Positions 53,096 through 61,532 of a stretch of 64,000 nucleotides of DNA are shown in pieces. The notes below the pieces were generated by a model that was given only the letters and a program-made list of their open reading frames with translations, was not told where the DNA came from and made no database searches. A program made the position numbers and the translations under genes. Source of the DNA: Allobosea sp. CRIB-10 (GTDB lineage Bacteria > Pseudomonadota > Alphaproteobacteria > Rhizobiales > Beijerinckiaceae); assembly GCF_900112185.1 (NCBI RefSeq), contig NZ_FOKP01000017.1:1-64000 (forward strand), read 5' to 3'. Numbering within the stretch: the first letter of the stretch is position 1; each line of letters starts with the position of its first letter.

Positions 53096-54319
53096 TCAGC
53101 CCGGCCCGGCGCCCTGCGTACCCAGATAGACCGCATAGATCGACTGGCTCGCCGCCATGAACAGCCGGTTGCGCTTGGGCCCGCCGAAGCAGACATTGCC
53201 GCAGACCTCCGGCAGCCGGATGCGGCCGATCAGCTTGCCCTCCGGGTTGAAGCAGAGCACGCCATTGTAGCCGACGGCGCGGCCGGCATTGCTGGAGGCC
53301 CAGAGATTGCCCTGCACGTCGCAGCGCAACCCGTCCGGCCCGCATTTCACCCCGTCGACCATGCAGTCGGAGAACAATTTGCCGTTCGTGAGCTTGTTGT
53401 CGGCGCCGACATCGAAGACATGGATGTCGCCCTTGCCGCCGGGGCCGGTATCGCCCGGGCCCTTGCCGGTCGAGGCGATGTAGAGCTTCTTGTAGTCCGG
53501 CGAGAAGCAGAGGCCGTTCGGATCGGGGACCTGCTGCTCGGTGACGACCAGATCGACGCGGCCGCTGGGATCGATCCGATAGCAGTTCGTCGGCAATTCG
53601 CGCTTGTAGAAGCCGATCTCGGGTGGCTGGCCGAGCCGGGGATTGATCTTGCCGCTGGTGTTGCTCGGCCCGCCGGCCGCATCGGGCGCGCCCTCATAGA
53701 GCTGGCCGCCATAGGGCGGGTCGGTGAACCAGTAGCTGCCATCGGGATGCTGCACGACGTCATTGGGCGAATTCAGCCGCTTGCCGTCGAACTTGTCGGC
53801 GAGGATCGTCACCGAGCCGTCGAGCTCATAGCGCACGACGCGGCGGTTGAGATGCTCGCAGGAGAGCTGCCGGCCCTGGAAATCAAAGCTGTTGCCGTTG
53901 CTGTTGCCCGAGGGCGTGCGGAAGACGCTGACGCGGCCGTCATCCTCGAGCCAGCGCATCTGCCGGTTGTTGGGGATGTCGCTCCAGACGAGATAGCGCC
54001 CCTGTGCGTTCCAGGCCGGGCCTTCCGCCCAGAGTGCCCCGGTCCACAGCCGCTGGATCGCGGCGTTCGGCTGGGCCAGCCCTTCGAATGCGGGATCGAC
54101 GGCGATGACGTCCGGGTCCCAGAAATAGGTGGTCGGCGCGCCGCCGCGGCTGAAATCGCGCGGCGGCGTGGTGATCGTGCTCGGCGGGCCGGGCCGGGCG
54201 GCGGGGGCCTGCGCCAACGCAGTATCGGCGGCGGCTACGAGCGCACCGGCACCCGCAACCTGCAACAGGCGGCGGCGTGACAAGGCGGGACGTGATTCAT
54301 CGATTATGCGTGGCTGCAT
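53096..54319 (-). CDS. Exported SMP-30/gluconolactonase-like protein
   Basis: A 407-residue beta-propeller hydrolase of the SMP-30/gluconolactonase/LRE family. The twin-arginine signal is visible (SRRRLLQVAGAGALVAAADT, residues about 15–35), so it is likely exported folded by Tat. Metal-ligand residues occur in GALWAEGPAW, NSPNDVV (Asn/Asp) and PDPNGLCFSPD. A lactonase of sugar acid oxidation in the periplasm is likely. It converges on the tsaE fusion, with 12 bases between stops. Confidence 0.85.
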   Translation of the reverse strand: MQPRIIDESRPALSRRRLLQVAGAGALVAAADTALAQAPAARPGPPSTITTPPRDFSRGGAPTTYFWDPDVIAVDPAFEGLAQPNAAIQRLWTGALWAEGPAWNAQGRYLVWSDIPNNRQMRWLEDDGRVSVFRTPSGNSNGNSFDFQGRQLSCEHLNRRVVRYELDGSVTILADKFDGKRLNSPNDVVQHPDGSYWFTDPPYGGQLYEGAPDAAGGPSNTSGKINPRLGQPPEIGFYKRELPTNCYRIDPSGRVDLVVTEQQVPDPNGLCFSPDYKKLYIASTGKGPGDTGPGGKGDIHVFDVGADNKLTNGKLFSDCMVDGVKCGPDGLRCDVQGNLWASSNAGRAVGYNGVLCFNPEGKLIGRIRLPEVCGNVCFGGPKRNRLFMAASQSIYAVYLGTQGAGPG

Positions 54320-54446
54320 CGCTGACCTCCCTGGGTTGAACTTGTGCCGTTCTTACCCGGCCATCGGGAGCGCCGATTGCGGCGCCGACGTGGCGGCAGG
54401 CGACCACACCGTCATGGCGAACCCTGCCTCAACAGGGCTTCTCATC

Positions 54447-54462
54447 GATCTAAATCGGTTTA
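54447..54462. promoter_or_regulatory. LacI-like operator upstream of the SMP-30 gene
   Basis: TAAATCGGTTTA (54451–54462) fits the TAAA-n-CG-n-TTTA layout of LacI-family operators, with GATC on the left. GATCTAAATCG is identical to the sequence at 41510–41520 before pckA. It is 128–143 bases upstream of the SMP-30 start. The regulator is not in the window. Confidence 0.45.
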
Positions 54463-54517
54463 ATGATACCGAGTCCGGGGCGGGGAACCGCGCCTGCCTC
54501 CCTCAGCCCTCATCCTT

Positions 54518-54639
54518 CAGCCCTCATCCTGAGGAGCGATCTCAAAGGATCGCGTCTGGAAGGATGCTCCAGATGGCTCCGGAGCCCCCTGGATCATCCT
54601 TCGAGACGCCGCTGACGCGGCTCCTCAGGATGAGGGCTG
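54518..54639. repeat. Palindromic repeat element, family C
   Basis: The left arm CAGCCCTCATCCTGAGGAGC… and the right arm …GCTCCTCAGGATGAGGGCTG are inverted copies, and internal GCGTCTGGAAGGATG pairs with CATCCTTCGAGACGC. It fills the non-coding 54320–54687 spacer. The next gene (hemW) ends 48 bases further on. Type is REP/MITE-like; only one copy occurs in the window. Confidence 0.85.
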
Positions 54640-54687
54640 AAGGGGCAGATGGAACGGCTTCGGTAGGCTTGGCGCTGCGATCAGTCC

Positions 54688-55890
54688 TCAGGCCGCGAGG
54701 TCGGCAACGAGCGCGTCGAGCAATAGCGCGCCTTCCGGCGTCGCGGCGAGCCGGCCGTTAGCCTTGCGGGCGAGGAAGCCCTCGGCGATCAGGCTGCCGA
54801 TGCGGTTGCCGTTGAGCTTGCGGCCGGCCAGCCCCTCGAACACGTCGGGATCGATGCCTTCGACGAGTCGCAGGCCCATCAGCAGGTATTCGTCGCCCTG
54901 CGCCTCGGCCGAGAGCTTCTCGTTCTCGACCAGCGCGTCGCCGTCGGCTTCGATCCGCTCCAGCCAGGTCTCGGGACGCCTCTCGGTCGATTGGGCATAG
55001 CGGCCATCCGCCGTCACCAGCCGGCCATGGGCGCCAGGGCCGATGCCGGCATATTCGCCATAGTGCCAGTAGATCAGGTTGTGCCGGCATTCCGCGCCGG
55101 GCCGGGCATGGTTCGAGATCTCGTAGACCGGCAGGCCGTGCTTGCTCGTGATCTCCTGCGTCAGCTCGTAGAGCGCCGCGCCCGCATCGGGATCGGGAAT
55201 GGCGAGCTTGCCGGCCTTGTAGAGCTGCTCGAACGCGGTGCCGGGCTCGATGGTGAGCTGGTAGAGCGAAAGATGCTCCGCCGCATGGCTGATCGCCAGC
55301 TCCAGCTCGGCCTGCCACAGCGCCGGTGTCTGGTTCGGCGAGCGGGCATAGATCAGGTCGAAGGAATAGCGCTCGAAATAGCGCCGCGCGATCGCGACGG
55401 CCTCGAGCGCCTCCTGGGCCGAATGCATCCGGCCGAGCGCCTTGAGGTCGGCATCGTTCAGCGCCTGCACGCCGAGCGAGACACGGTTGACGCCGGCGGC
55501 GCGAAAATCGCGGAAGCGCCCGGCCTCGACGCTGGTCGGATTGGCCTCCAGCGAGACCTCGCAGTTCGGGTCGACGCTCCAATGCTCGCCGATCGCGTCG
55601 AGGATCGCCCCGACCGTCGCGCCCTCCATCAGCGAGGGCGTGCCGCCGCCGAAGAAGATCGAGGAGACCGTGCGTCCCGGCGCCAGTTCGGCCCGCTGGG
55701 CGATCTCGCGGCGGAAGGCGGCGATGTAGCGGGCCTGGTCCGGCGGCTGGTGCCGGACATGGGAGTTGAAGTCGCAATAAGGGCATTTGGCCAGGCAGAA
55801 CGGCCAATGCACATAGACGGCAAAGCCGGCATCCGCCGTCGGATGCCTGGGCACGCCGGGCCGCGCGGCAAGGGCGGCCGAAGGGCTCAA
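54688..55890 (-). CDS. hemW: HemW-type radical SAM haem chaperone
   Basis: A 400-residue radical-SAM protein. The cluster motif is FCLAKCPYCDF (CxxxCxxC, about residues 33–43), then FFGGGTPSLM and the C-terminal HemN_C region. HemW binds haem and delivers it to respiratory proteins; the older name, oxygen-independent coproporphyrinogen oxidase, should be avoided because the residues specific to HemN are not seen. It overlaps rdgB by 4 bases. Confidence 0.93.
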   Translation of the reverse strand: MSPSAALAARPGVPRHPTADAGFAVYVHWPFCLAKCPYCDFNSHVRHQPPDQARYIAAFRREIAQRAELAPGRTVSSIFFGGGTPSLMEGATVGAILDAIGEHWSVDPNCEVSLEANPTSVEAGRFRDFRAAGVNRVSLGVQALNDADLKALGRMHSAQEALEAVAIARRYFERYSFDLIYARSPNQTPALWQAELELAISHAAEHLSLYQLTIEPGTAFEQLYKAGKLAIPDPDAGAALYELTQEITSKHGLPVYEISNHARPGAECRHNLIYWHYGEYAGIGPGAHGRLVTADGRYAQSTERRPETWLERIEADGDALVENEKLSAEAQGDEYLLMGLRLVEGIDPDVFEGLAGRKLNGNRIGSLIAEGFLARKANGRLAATPEGALLLDALVADLAA

Positions 55891-56534
55891 GCGGGCGCCC
55901 TCAGGCAGGCGGCGGCGAGCACATGGAAGGCGCGGGCGCGGTGCGACAGGCCGGGGGAGCCGTCCTGCGGGATGCCGTGCTTTTCTTCCGCGCTCATCTC
56001 GCCAAAGGTCTTGGCGTGGCCGGCCGGCTGGAAAATCGGGTCGTAGCCAAAGCCGGAGCTGCCACGCGGAGCCTCGACGATCGTGCCGAAGACGCGTCCC
56101 TCGAACAGTTCCTGATGACCGTCCGGCCAGGCGATCACCAGAGCCGAGACGAAATGCGCCTTGCGCTGCTCGGGCGTGGTCGCGCCACGCTTTGCCAGCT
56201 CAGCCTGCACACGGGCCAGGGCTGGCGTGAAATCCTTGCCCGGCCCGGCCCAATTGGCCGAGAACAGGCCGGGCGCGCCATCGAGCGCGTCGATGCAGAC
56301 GCCGGAATCATCGGCGAGCGCCGGCAGGCCGGAGGCCTTCGCCGCCGCGACCGCCTTGATCGCAGCGTTCTCGGCGAACATGTGGCCGTCCTCGACCGGC
56401 TCGGGCAGGCCGAGCTCGCCGGCCGAGACCAGCTTGATCCCATAGGGCGCCATCAGCTCGCGCATTTCGCGCAGCTTGCCTTGATTGTGGGTCGCGATCA
56501 CGACCTTGCCGGTGAGGAGGCGGGGTTCGCTCAT
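55887..56534 (-). CDS. rdgB: Non-canonical purine NTP pyrophosphatase RdgB/Ham1
   Basis: A 215-residue nucleotide-sanitising enzyme hydrolysing dITP, XTP and ITP. Family segments VIATHNQGKLREM, ADDSGVCIDALDGAPG (the catalytic Asp region) and the ending GSPGLSHRARAF (SHR motif) are all present. It follows rph after 4 bases and overlaps hemW. Confidence 0.96.
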   Translation of the reverse strand: MSEPRLLTGKVVIATHNQGKLREMRELMAPYGIKLVSAGELGLPEPVEDGHMFAENAAIKAVAAAKASGLPALADDSGVCIDALDGAPGLFSANWAGPGKDFTPALARVQAELAKRGATTPEQRKAHFVSALVIAWPDGHQELFEGRVFGTIVEAPRGSSGFGYDPIFQPAGHAKTFGEMSAEEKHGIPQDGSPGLSHRARAFHVLAAACLRAPA

Positions 56535-56538
56535 GGCG

Positions 56539-57255
56539 TCAGGCCACCGCAGCCTTCTGCAGGGCGACCAGCTTGCCGACGCCGCCCTTGGCGAGCTTCA
56601 GCAGCGCCAGCAGCTCCTCCTCCGAGAAGGGGGCGCCCTCGGCGGTGCCCTGCACCTCGACGAGGCCGCCGGAGCCGGTGATGACGAAATTGGCGTCGGT
56701 CTGCGCCCCGGAATCCTCGACATAGTCGAGATCGATCACCGGATTGCCGGCGACGATGCCGCAGGAGATCGCCGCGACATGATCCTTCAGCGGATTGGCG
56801 CCCTTCAGCATGCCGCGCCCCTCCATCCATTTCAGCGCGTCGTGCAATGCGACCCAGGCGCCGGTGATCGAGGCGGTGCGGGTGCCGCCATCGGCCTGCA
56901 GCACGTCGCAATCGACGACGATCTGGCGCTCGCCGATCGCGGTCAGGTCGACTACGGCCCGCAGGCTGCGCCCGACCAGACGCTGGATCTCTTGCGTGCG
57001 GCCCGACGGCTTGCCGGAGGAGACCTCGCGGCGGGTGCGCTCATGCGTGGCGCGCGGCAGCATCGAATATTCGGCGGTGACCCAGCCCTTGCCGGTGCCG
57101 CGCAGCCAGGGCGGCCCCTTTTCCTCGACGGTCGCGGCGCAGAGCACCTTGGTCTCGCCGAAGGTCACCATGCACGAGCCTTCCGCATAGCGCACCACGC
57201 CGCGTTCCAGCGTGACCTTGCGCATCTCGTCGGCTGCGCGCTTCGAGGGTCTCAT
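56539..57255 (-). CDS. rph: Ribonuclease PH
   Basis: A 238-residue phosphorolytic exonuclease that trims tRNA 3' ends. Typical segments are [38 protein letters not shown] (phosphate and RNA-binding Arg residues) and [15 protein letters not shown]. The gene begins the rph–rdgB–hemW unit and diverges from hrcA with 139 bases between. Confidence 0.96.
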   Translation of the reverse strand: MRPSKRAADEMRKVTLERGVVRYAEGSCMVTFGETKVLCAATVEEKGPPWLRGTGKGWVTAEYSMLPRATHERTRREVSSGKPSGRTQEIQRLVGRSLRAVVDLTAIGERQIVVDCDVLQADGGTRTASITGAWVALHDALKWMEGRGMLKGANPLKDHVAAISCGIVAGNPVIDLDYVEDSGAQTDANFVITGSGGLVEVQGTAEGAPFSEEELLALLKLAKGGVGKLVALQKAAVA

Positions 57256-57394
57256 CGTGCCAATCCTGTGTTCCGGAGTCCGCGGCTTGTAGGCGCTTAA
57301 GCGGAGTGCGGCAAGGCGAGCAGGGGCATGGGGCTTGATCGGGCCGCCTTCGCCGGAGACAATAGGCTATGGCATCGAGGTTGTTCGCTAGGGA

Positions 57395-58477
57395 ATGAGC
57401 GCCCATACCCGCCCGGATTCGCCCGGCGGCCTGGTCGAGATCGACCAGCGCTCGCGCGAGATCTTTCGTCAGATCGTCGACGGTTACCTGACCACCGGCG
57501 AGCCGGTCGGCTCGCGCAACATCGCCCGGCTGCTGCCGATCGCCCTGTCGCCGGCGACGGTGCGCAACGTCATGACCGATCTGGAGATGGCCGGGCTGAT
57601 CTACGCCCCGCACACCTCGGCCGGGCGACTGCCGACCGAGCGCGGCCTGCGCTTCTTCGTCGACGGCATGATGGAGGTCGGCAACCTCACCTCGGACGAG
57701 CGCTCGCGCATCGAGGCGCAGATCCGGGCAGCCGCCAGCAACCGCTCGCTCGACCAGACGCTGACCGAGGCCTCGGCCTTGCTCTCGGGTCTGTCGCGCG
57801 GGGCCGGCGTCGTCGTCACCACCAAGGCCAATGCGCGCCTGCGCCATATCGAGTTCGTCAGGCTCGATGCCGGCCGGGCGCTCGCCGTGCTCGTCGCCGA
57901 TGACGGCACGGTCGAGAACCGCATCCTGGCGCTGCCGGCGGGCCTGCCGGCTTCGGCGCTGGTCGAGGCCGGCAATTTCCTCAATGCCCGCATTGCCGGC
58001 AAGACGCTTGACGAGCTCCGGCGCGAGATCGCCGACAGCCGCGTCCTGATGGAGCGCGAGCTCGACGAGTTGACGGCGCGCCTCGTCGAAAGCGGCATCG
58101 CCACGACCTCCGGCCCCTCTGGCGACCGCCATCTGATCGTGCGCGGCCAGGCCAATCTGCTCGAGGATCTGAAGGCGCAGGAGGATCTGGAGCGCATCCG
58201 CCTGCTCTTCGCCGATCTGGAGACGCAGACCGAACTGATCGATCTGCTTTCGCGGGCCGAGGCCGGTGATGGCGTCCGCATCTTCATCGGCTCGGAGAAC
58301 AAATTGTTCTCGATGTCGGGCTCCTCGATCATCGCCGCGCCCTTCCGCGACGGCGGCCAGCGCATCGTCGGCGTCGTCGGCATCATTGGACCGACGCGGC
58401 TGAACTATGCCCGGATCGTGCCGATGGTCGATTACACCGCCAAGGTGGTCGGGCGCCTGCTCGACAGCGGGCGATGA
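57395..58477 (+). CDS. hrcA: Heat-inducible transcription repressor HrcA
   Basis: A 360-residue repressor that binds CIRCE operators before groE and dnaK genes. The N-terminal winged helix shows [20 protein letters not shown] and [18 protein letters not shown]; the C-terminal part has the [12 protein letters not shown]… [11 protein letters not shown]… [19 protein letters not shown] blocks of the GAF-like domain. No CIRCE element is visible in the window. grpE usually follows hrcA; here an ankyrin-type gene overlaps it by 4 bases. Confidence 0.96.
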   Translation: MSAHTRPDSPGGLVEIDQRSREIFRQIVDGYLTTGEPVGSRNIARLLPIALSPATVRNVMTDLEMAGLIYAPHTSAGRLPTERGLRFFVDGMMEVGNLTSDERSRIEAQIRAAASNRSLDQTLTEASALLSGLSRGAGVVVTTKANARLRHIEFVRLDAGRALAVLVADDGTVENRILALPAGLPASALVEAGNFLNARIAGKTLDELRREIADSRVLMERELDELTARLVESGIATTSGPSGDRHLIVRGQANLLEDLKAQEDLERIRLLFADLETQTELIDLLSRAEAGDGVRIFIGSENKLFSMSGSSIIAAPFRDGGQRIVGVVGIIGPTRLNYARIVPMVDYTAKVVGRLLDSGR

Positions 58478-59128
58478 GGTGGCTGCTGCGGGCGGCCGCG
58501 ATCCTGGCGGGAATGGTTTTGATGACGGGAACCGGAGAGGCGCAGACCGGGCTGCTCGAAGCCGCGGGGCGTGGCGACCTTCGCGGTGGACCGCCTGATC
58601 GCCGCCAAGGCCGATCTCGAACAGCGCGACGGACAACGCCAGACGCCGCTCCTGCTCGCTGTCGCCGGCAATCATGTCGCCGTCGCCAAGGCGCTGCTGG
58701 CGGCAGGCGCGAGCCCCAACGCCCAGGCGGCGAACCAGGACACGCCCTGGCTGCTCGCCGGCGCCAGCGGCCGCACCGAGATCATCGCGGCGATGCTGCC
58801 GCTCAAGCCTGATCTGACGATCCGCAACCGCTATGGCGGCAATGCGCTGATCCCTGCCTGCGAACGCGCCCATGTCGAGACGGCCAAGCTGCTGCTGACA
58901 TCAGGCATCGACGTGAACCACGTCAACAATCTCGGCTGGACCTGCCTGCTGGAGATCGTGATCCTCGGCGATGGCGGCCCGCGCCATCAGCAGGTGGCGA
59001 AGCTCGTGCTCGATGCCGGCGCCGATCCCAACCTCGCCGACAAGGACGGCGTCAGCCCGCTCCAGCACGCCCGCAAGCGCGGTCAGAGCGAGGTCGCCAA
59101 ATTGATCGCGGCAGCCGGCGGGCGTTGA
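58474..59128 (+). pseudogene. Ankyrin-repeat exported protein broken by a frameshift
   Basis: The first frame (from ATG 58474, overlapping hrcA by 4 bases) encodes a signal peptide and GLLEAAGRGDL. At about 58580–58590 it should continue as ANK residues, but these lie in the next frame, where VDRLIAAKADLEQRDGQRQT, TPLLLAVAGNHVAVAKALLA and further ankyrin repeats run to 59128. Adding two bases or removing one there would restore a protein of about 217 residues with five or six repeats. It could be a real loss, programmed frameshifting or a sequencing error. An internal GTG at 58571 could produce the repeat part without a signal peptide. Confidence 0.75.
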
Positions 59129-59134
59129 GTGCAC

Positions 59135-59180
59135 CGTCATTCCGGGGCGCGCCGCAGGCGCGAGCCCGGACCCATGACCA
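59135..59180. repeat. Palindromic repeat, family A (single arm)
   Basis: CGTCATTCCGGGGCG followed by GCCGCAGGCGCGAGCCCGGA and CCCATGACCAC, closely matching the left arm of the element at 9200–9348. The second arm is missing; instead a family B element starts 11 bases later, so two repeat families are adjacent. Confidence 0.75.
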
Positions 59181-59190
59181 CGCCGCTTTC

Positions 59191-59281
59191 CGTCACTACG
59201 AGCGCAGCGAAGCAATCCAGGGGGATGTAGAGCTTTGCCGCCCCCTGGATTGCTTCGTCGCTTTCGCTCCTCGCAATGACG
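59191..59281. repeat. Palindromic repeat, family B (copy 2)
   Basis: CGTCACTACGAGCGCAGCGA and AGCAATCCAGG on the left; CCTGGATTGCTTCGTCG and CTTTCGCTCCTCGCAATGACG on the right. It shares both arms with the element at 14339–14426; the left tip carries two changes (ACTACG for ATTGCG). It lies between the broken ankyrin gene and the cupin gene. Confidence 0.85.
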
Positions 59282-59298
59282 GATCGGTCGGTGGCCCG

Positions 59299-59652
59299 CT
59301 ATTCCAGCCAATCGGTGGCAAAGCGCTCGCTGGCGTGGATGTCGATCGATTCCAGCGTCTCCGGCCCGAGGCTGCGGAACTTGTGCGGCACGCCGGCCGG
59401 CACGACCAGGATCTCGCCCGGCCCGGCCTCCATCTCGCGGTCGCCGATCGTGTAGAGCGCCCGCCCGGCGCGCACGATGAAGGTCTCGGGATAGGGATGG
59501 CTGTGCAGCCTCGGTCCCTTGCCGGGCTCGGCCCGGACGAAGATCAGCGAGACCTCGCCGCCGAAGCCCTGTACCTCGCCATGCCATTCCCCCGGGGTCT
59601 CGGACCAGTCCTCGCGGCGAATGGCGCGTGCGTCTGCTGCCATGTCCGTCAT
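59299..59652 (-). CDS. Cupin-domain protein
   Basis: A 117-residue single-domain cupin. The two conserved motifs are seen as GPRLHSHPYPETFIVRAGRA (motif 1, metal His/Glu) and GPGEILVVPAGVPHKFRSLG (motif 2). Substrate unknown; such proteins often act in sugar or small-molecule metabolism. It follows the LysE-type gene with one base between them on the minus strand. Confidence 0.88.
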   Translation of the reverse strand: MTDMAADARAIRREDWSETPGEWHGEVQGFGGEVSLIFVRAEPGKGPRLHSHPYPETFIVRAGRALYTIGDREMEAGPGEILVVPAGVPHKFRSLGPETLESIDIHASERFATDWLE

Positions 59653-59653
59653 C

Positions 59654-60268
59654 TCAGCCGCGCGCCGCGATTGCCGCCGCAGCGCCCGCCATCACCCCGC
59701 CGGTGACGCGGTTGATCCGGCGCATCGTCCGGGGGCTCGACACCAGCCGCCGCGCCCGGTCGGCCAGGAAAGCGTAGCCGAGCAGGGTGGTGTTGATGAT
59801 CAGCGTGGTCAGGGCGACGATCTCGGCGAAGGCCAGCGGCGTGATCGCGTTGAGGTCGACCACCAGCGGCAGGATCGAGACGAAGAACACCATCACCTTG
59901 GGGTTGCCGAGCGTCAGCGCGACGCCCCCGAGGAAGAGGCGGATGCCTTCGCCACTCATCGGCGGCTGGTCCTCCAGGCTCTTCACCGGAGCGGTCCAGA
60001 GCTTCCAGGCGAGATAGATCAGATAGGCGCAACCCGCGTATTTGATCGCCAGGAACAGGCCGTGGAAGCTCTGCATCAGCACGGTGAGGCCGAGGACCGA
60101 GAAGGTCAGCCAGACCAGGTCGCCCGCCGCGATGCCGAGCACGAAGGGCACGACCCGCCGGAAGCCGGTCGAGAGCGAGCGCGCCACGATCGCGGCGATG
60201 CCCGGCCCCGGCGAGGCGACGGCGAGGAAATAGACACCGGCGAAAACCAGAAGCCCGGCGAGGTCCAT
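59654..60268 (-). CDS. LysE/RhtB-family amino-acid exporter
   Basis: A 204-residue inner-membrane protein with six hydrophobic segments. The motif ASPGPGIAAIVARSLSTGFR and the segment GVALTLGNPKVMVFFVSILP (the NPK motif) identify the LysE/RhtB family, which exports amino acids such as threonine or homoserine lactone. The substrate cannot be named. The ATG at 60268 gives the usual start (MDLAGLLVFAGVYF); a longer frame to 60340 has no similarity. Confidence 0.9.
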   Translation of the reverse strand: MDLAGLLVFAGVYFLAVASPGPGIAAIVARSLSTGFRRVVPFVLGIAAGDLVWLTFSVLGLTVLMQSFHGLFLAIKYAGCAYLIYLAWKLWTAPVKSLEDQPPMSGEGIRLFLGGVALTLGNPKVMVFFVSILPLVVDLNAITPLAFAEIVALTTLIINTTLLGYAFLADRARRLVSSPRTMRRINRVTGGVMAGAAAAIAARG

Positions 60269-60389
60269 CGAGCGCTGCTCCCTGAGATGACGTTGTTGGC
60301 GCGATGCTAGCAGCAAGCCGATCCCGCGTCTTATCGGCAAGCGTGATGGCGCTGATCACCGAATCTGACGCATCGCCGCCCCGTTGCTG

Positions 60390-61517
60390 TCAGGAGACGG
60401 GGCGGACCTCGCCCGGCGTGACCAGCAAACGCTGCGCTCCGTCAGGCAGATCGCCGAACAAAGCCGGGTCGGCGCCGGTCATCCAGACCTGGCAGCCGAG
60501 CTCAGCCAGCGTCCCGTAGAGCGCCGCCCGCCGGCGCGGATCGAGATGGGCGGCGACTTCGTCGAGCAGGACGAGCGGCGGCAGCTCGCTCATCGTCGCG
60601 ACGAGGCGGGCATGGGCGAGCACCAGCCCGATCAGCAGCGCCTTCTGCTCGCCGGTCGAGCCCTGTCCGGCCGGGATGTCCTTGGCGGCATGGCGCACGG
60701 CAAGGTCCGAGGCTTGCGGTCCGGTGAGGGTGCGCCCGGCCGCCTTGTCGCGCGGGCGCATCTCCCGCAGCAGCTCGCGATAGCGGTCCTCGGCATCGAG
60801 CGCCGGCAGGGTGGCGACCAGCGCGTCGATCTCACCCTCCAGCGCGATATCGGCCTGCGGGAAGGGCGAGGTCTCGTCGGCCGTCTGCGCGATGATGGCG
60901 GACAGCCGCGCCACCGTCTCGGCGCGCGCCGCTGCGACGGCGACGCCGAGCTCGGCGATCTCGCGCTCGACTGCGTCGAGCCAGCGCTGCTGGTGAGGGC
61001 TGTCCTCGAGGATGCGGTTGCGCGAGCGCAGCGCCTTCTCCAGCGCGTTCGAGCGCGTGCCGTGGCCGGGATCGACCGCCAGCACCAGCCGGTCGAGGAA
61101 GCGGCGGCGATCGCCGGCGGCGCCCCTGAACAGCCCGTCGAGATCGGGCGTCAGCCAGACCAGCCTGACATAATCGCTGAAGGCGAGCGCCGAGCCGGCC
61201 GGAGCGCCGTCGATCCGGGCGATCCTGGCCCGCTTTCCCTCAGCATCCGGCGGCTCCAGCCCGATCCCGAGCCGTGCGCCGTCATCGGCGAGCCCGATCG
61301 AGACGGCGAAGCCGCCATCGCCGGGCAGGCGCACCATGTCGGCGAGATCGGCCCGCCTGAGGCCGCGGCCGGGGGCGAACAGCGAGAGCGCCTCGAGCAG
61401 ATTGGTCTTGCCGGCGCCGTTCTCCCCGCACAGCGCAACGAGCCGGCCCTCGATCACGAGATCGAGGGCCGGATAGGAGCGGAAATTCTGCAGGGTGAGG
61501 CGGGCGACCGCGGTCAA
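60390..61517 (-). CDS. recF: DNA replication and repair protein RecF
   Basis: A 375-residue SMC-like ATPase acting in gap repair and fork restart with RecO and RecR. It has Walker A GENGAGKTNLLEALS (about residues 30–44), the signature GSTGEQKALLIGLVLAHA and Walker B PLVLLDEVAAHLD. It follows dnaN by 15 bases in dnaA–dnaN–recF order. Confidence 0.96.
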   Translation of the reverse strand: MTAVARLTLQNFRSYPALDLVIEGRLVALCGENGAGKTNLLEALSLFAPGRGLRRADLADMVRLPGDGGFAVSIGLADDGARLGIGLEPPDAEGKRARIARIDGAPAGSALAFSDYVRLVWLTPDLDGLFRGAAGDRRRFLDRLVLAVDPGHGTRSNALEKALRSRNRILEDSPHQQRWLDAVEREIAELGVAVAAARAETVARLSAIIAQTADETSPFPQADIALEGEIDALVATLPALDAEDRYRELLREMRPRDKAAGRTLTGPQASDLAVRHAAKDIPAGQGSTGEQKALLIGLVLAHARLVATMSELPPLVLLDEVAAHLDPRRRAALYGTLAELGCQVWMTGADPALFGDLPDGAQRLLVTPGEVRPVS

Positions 61518-61532
61518 GATGCGCTCGCGGGA

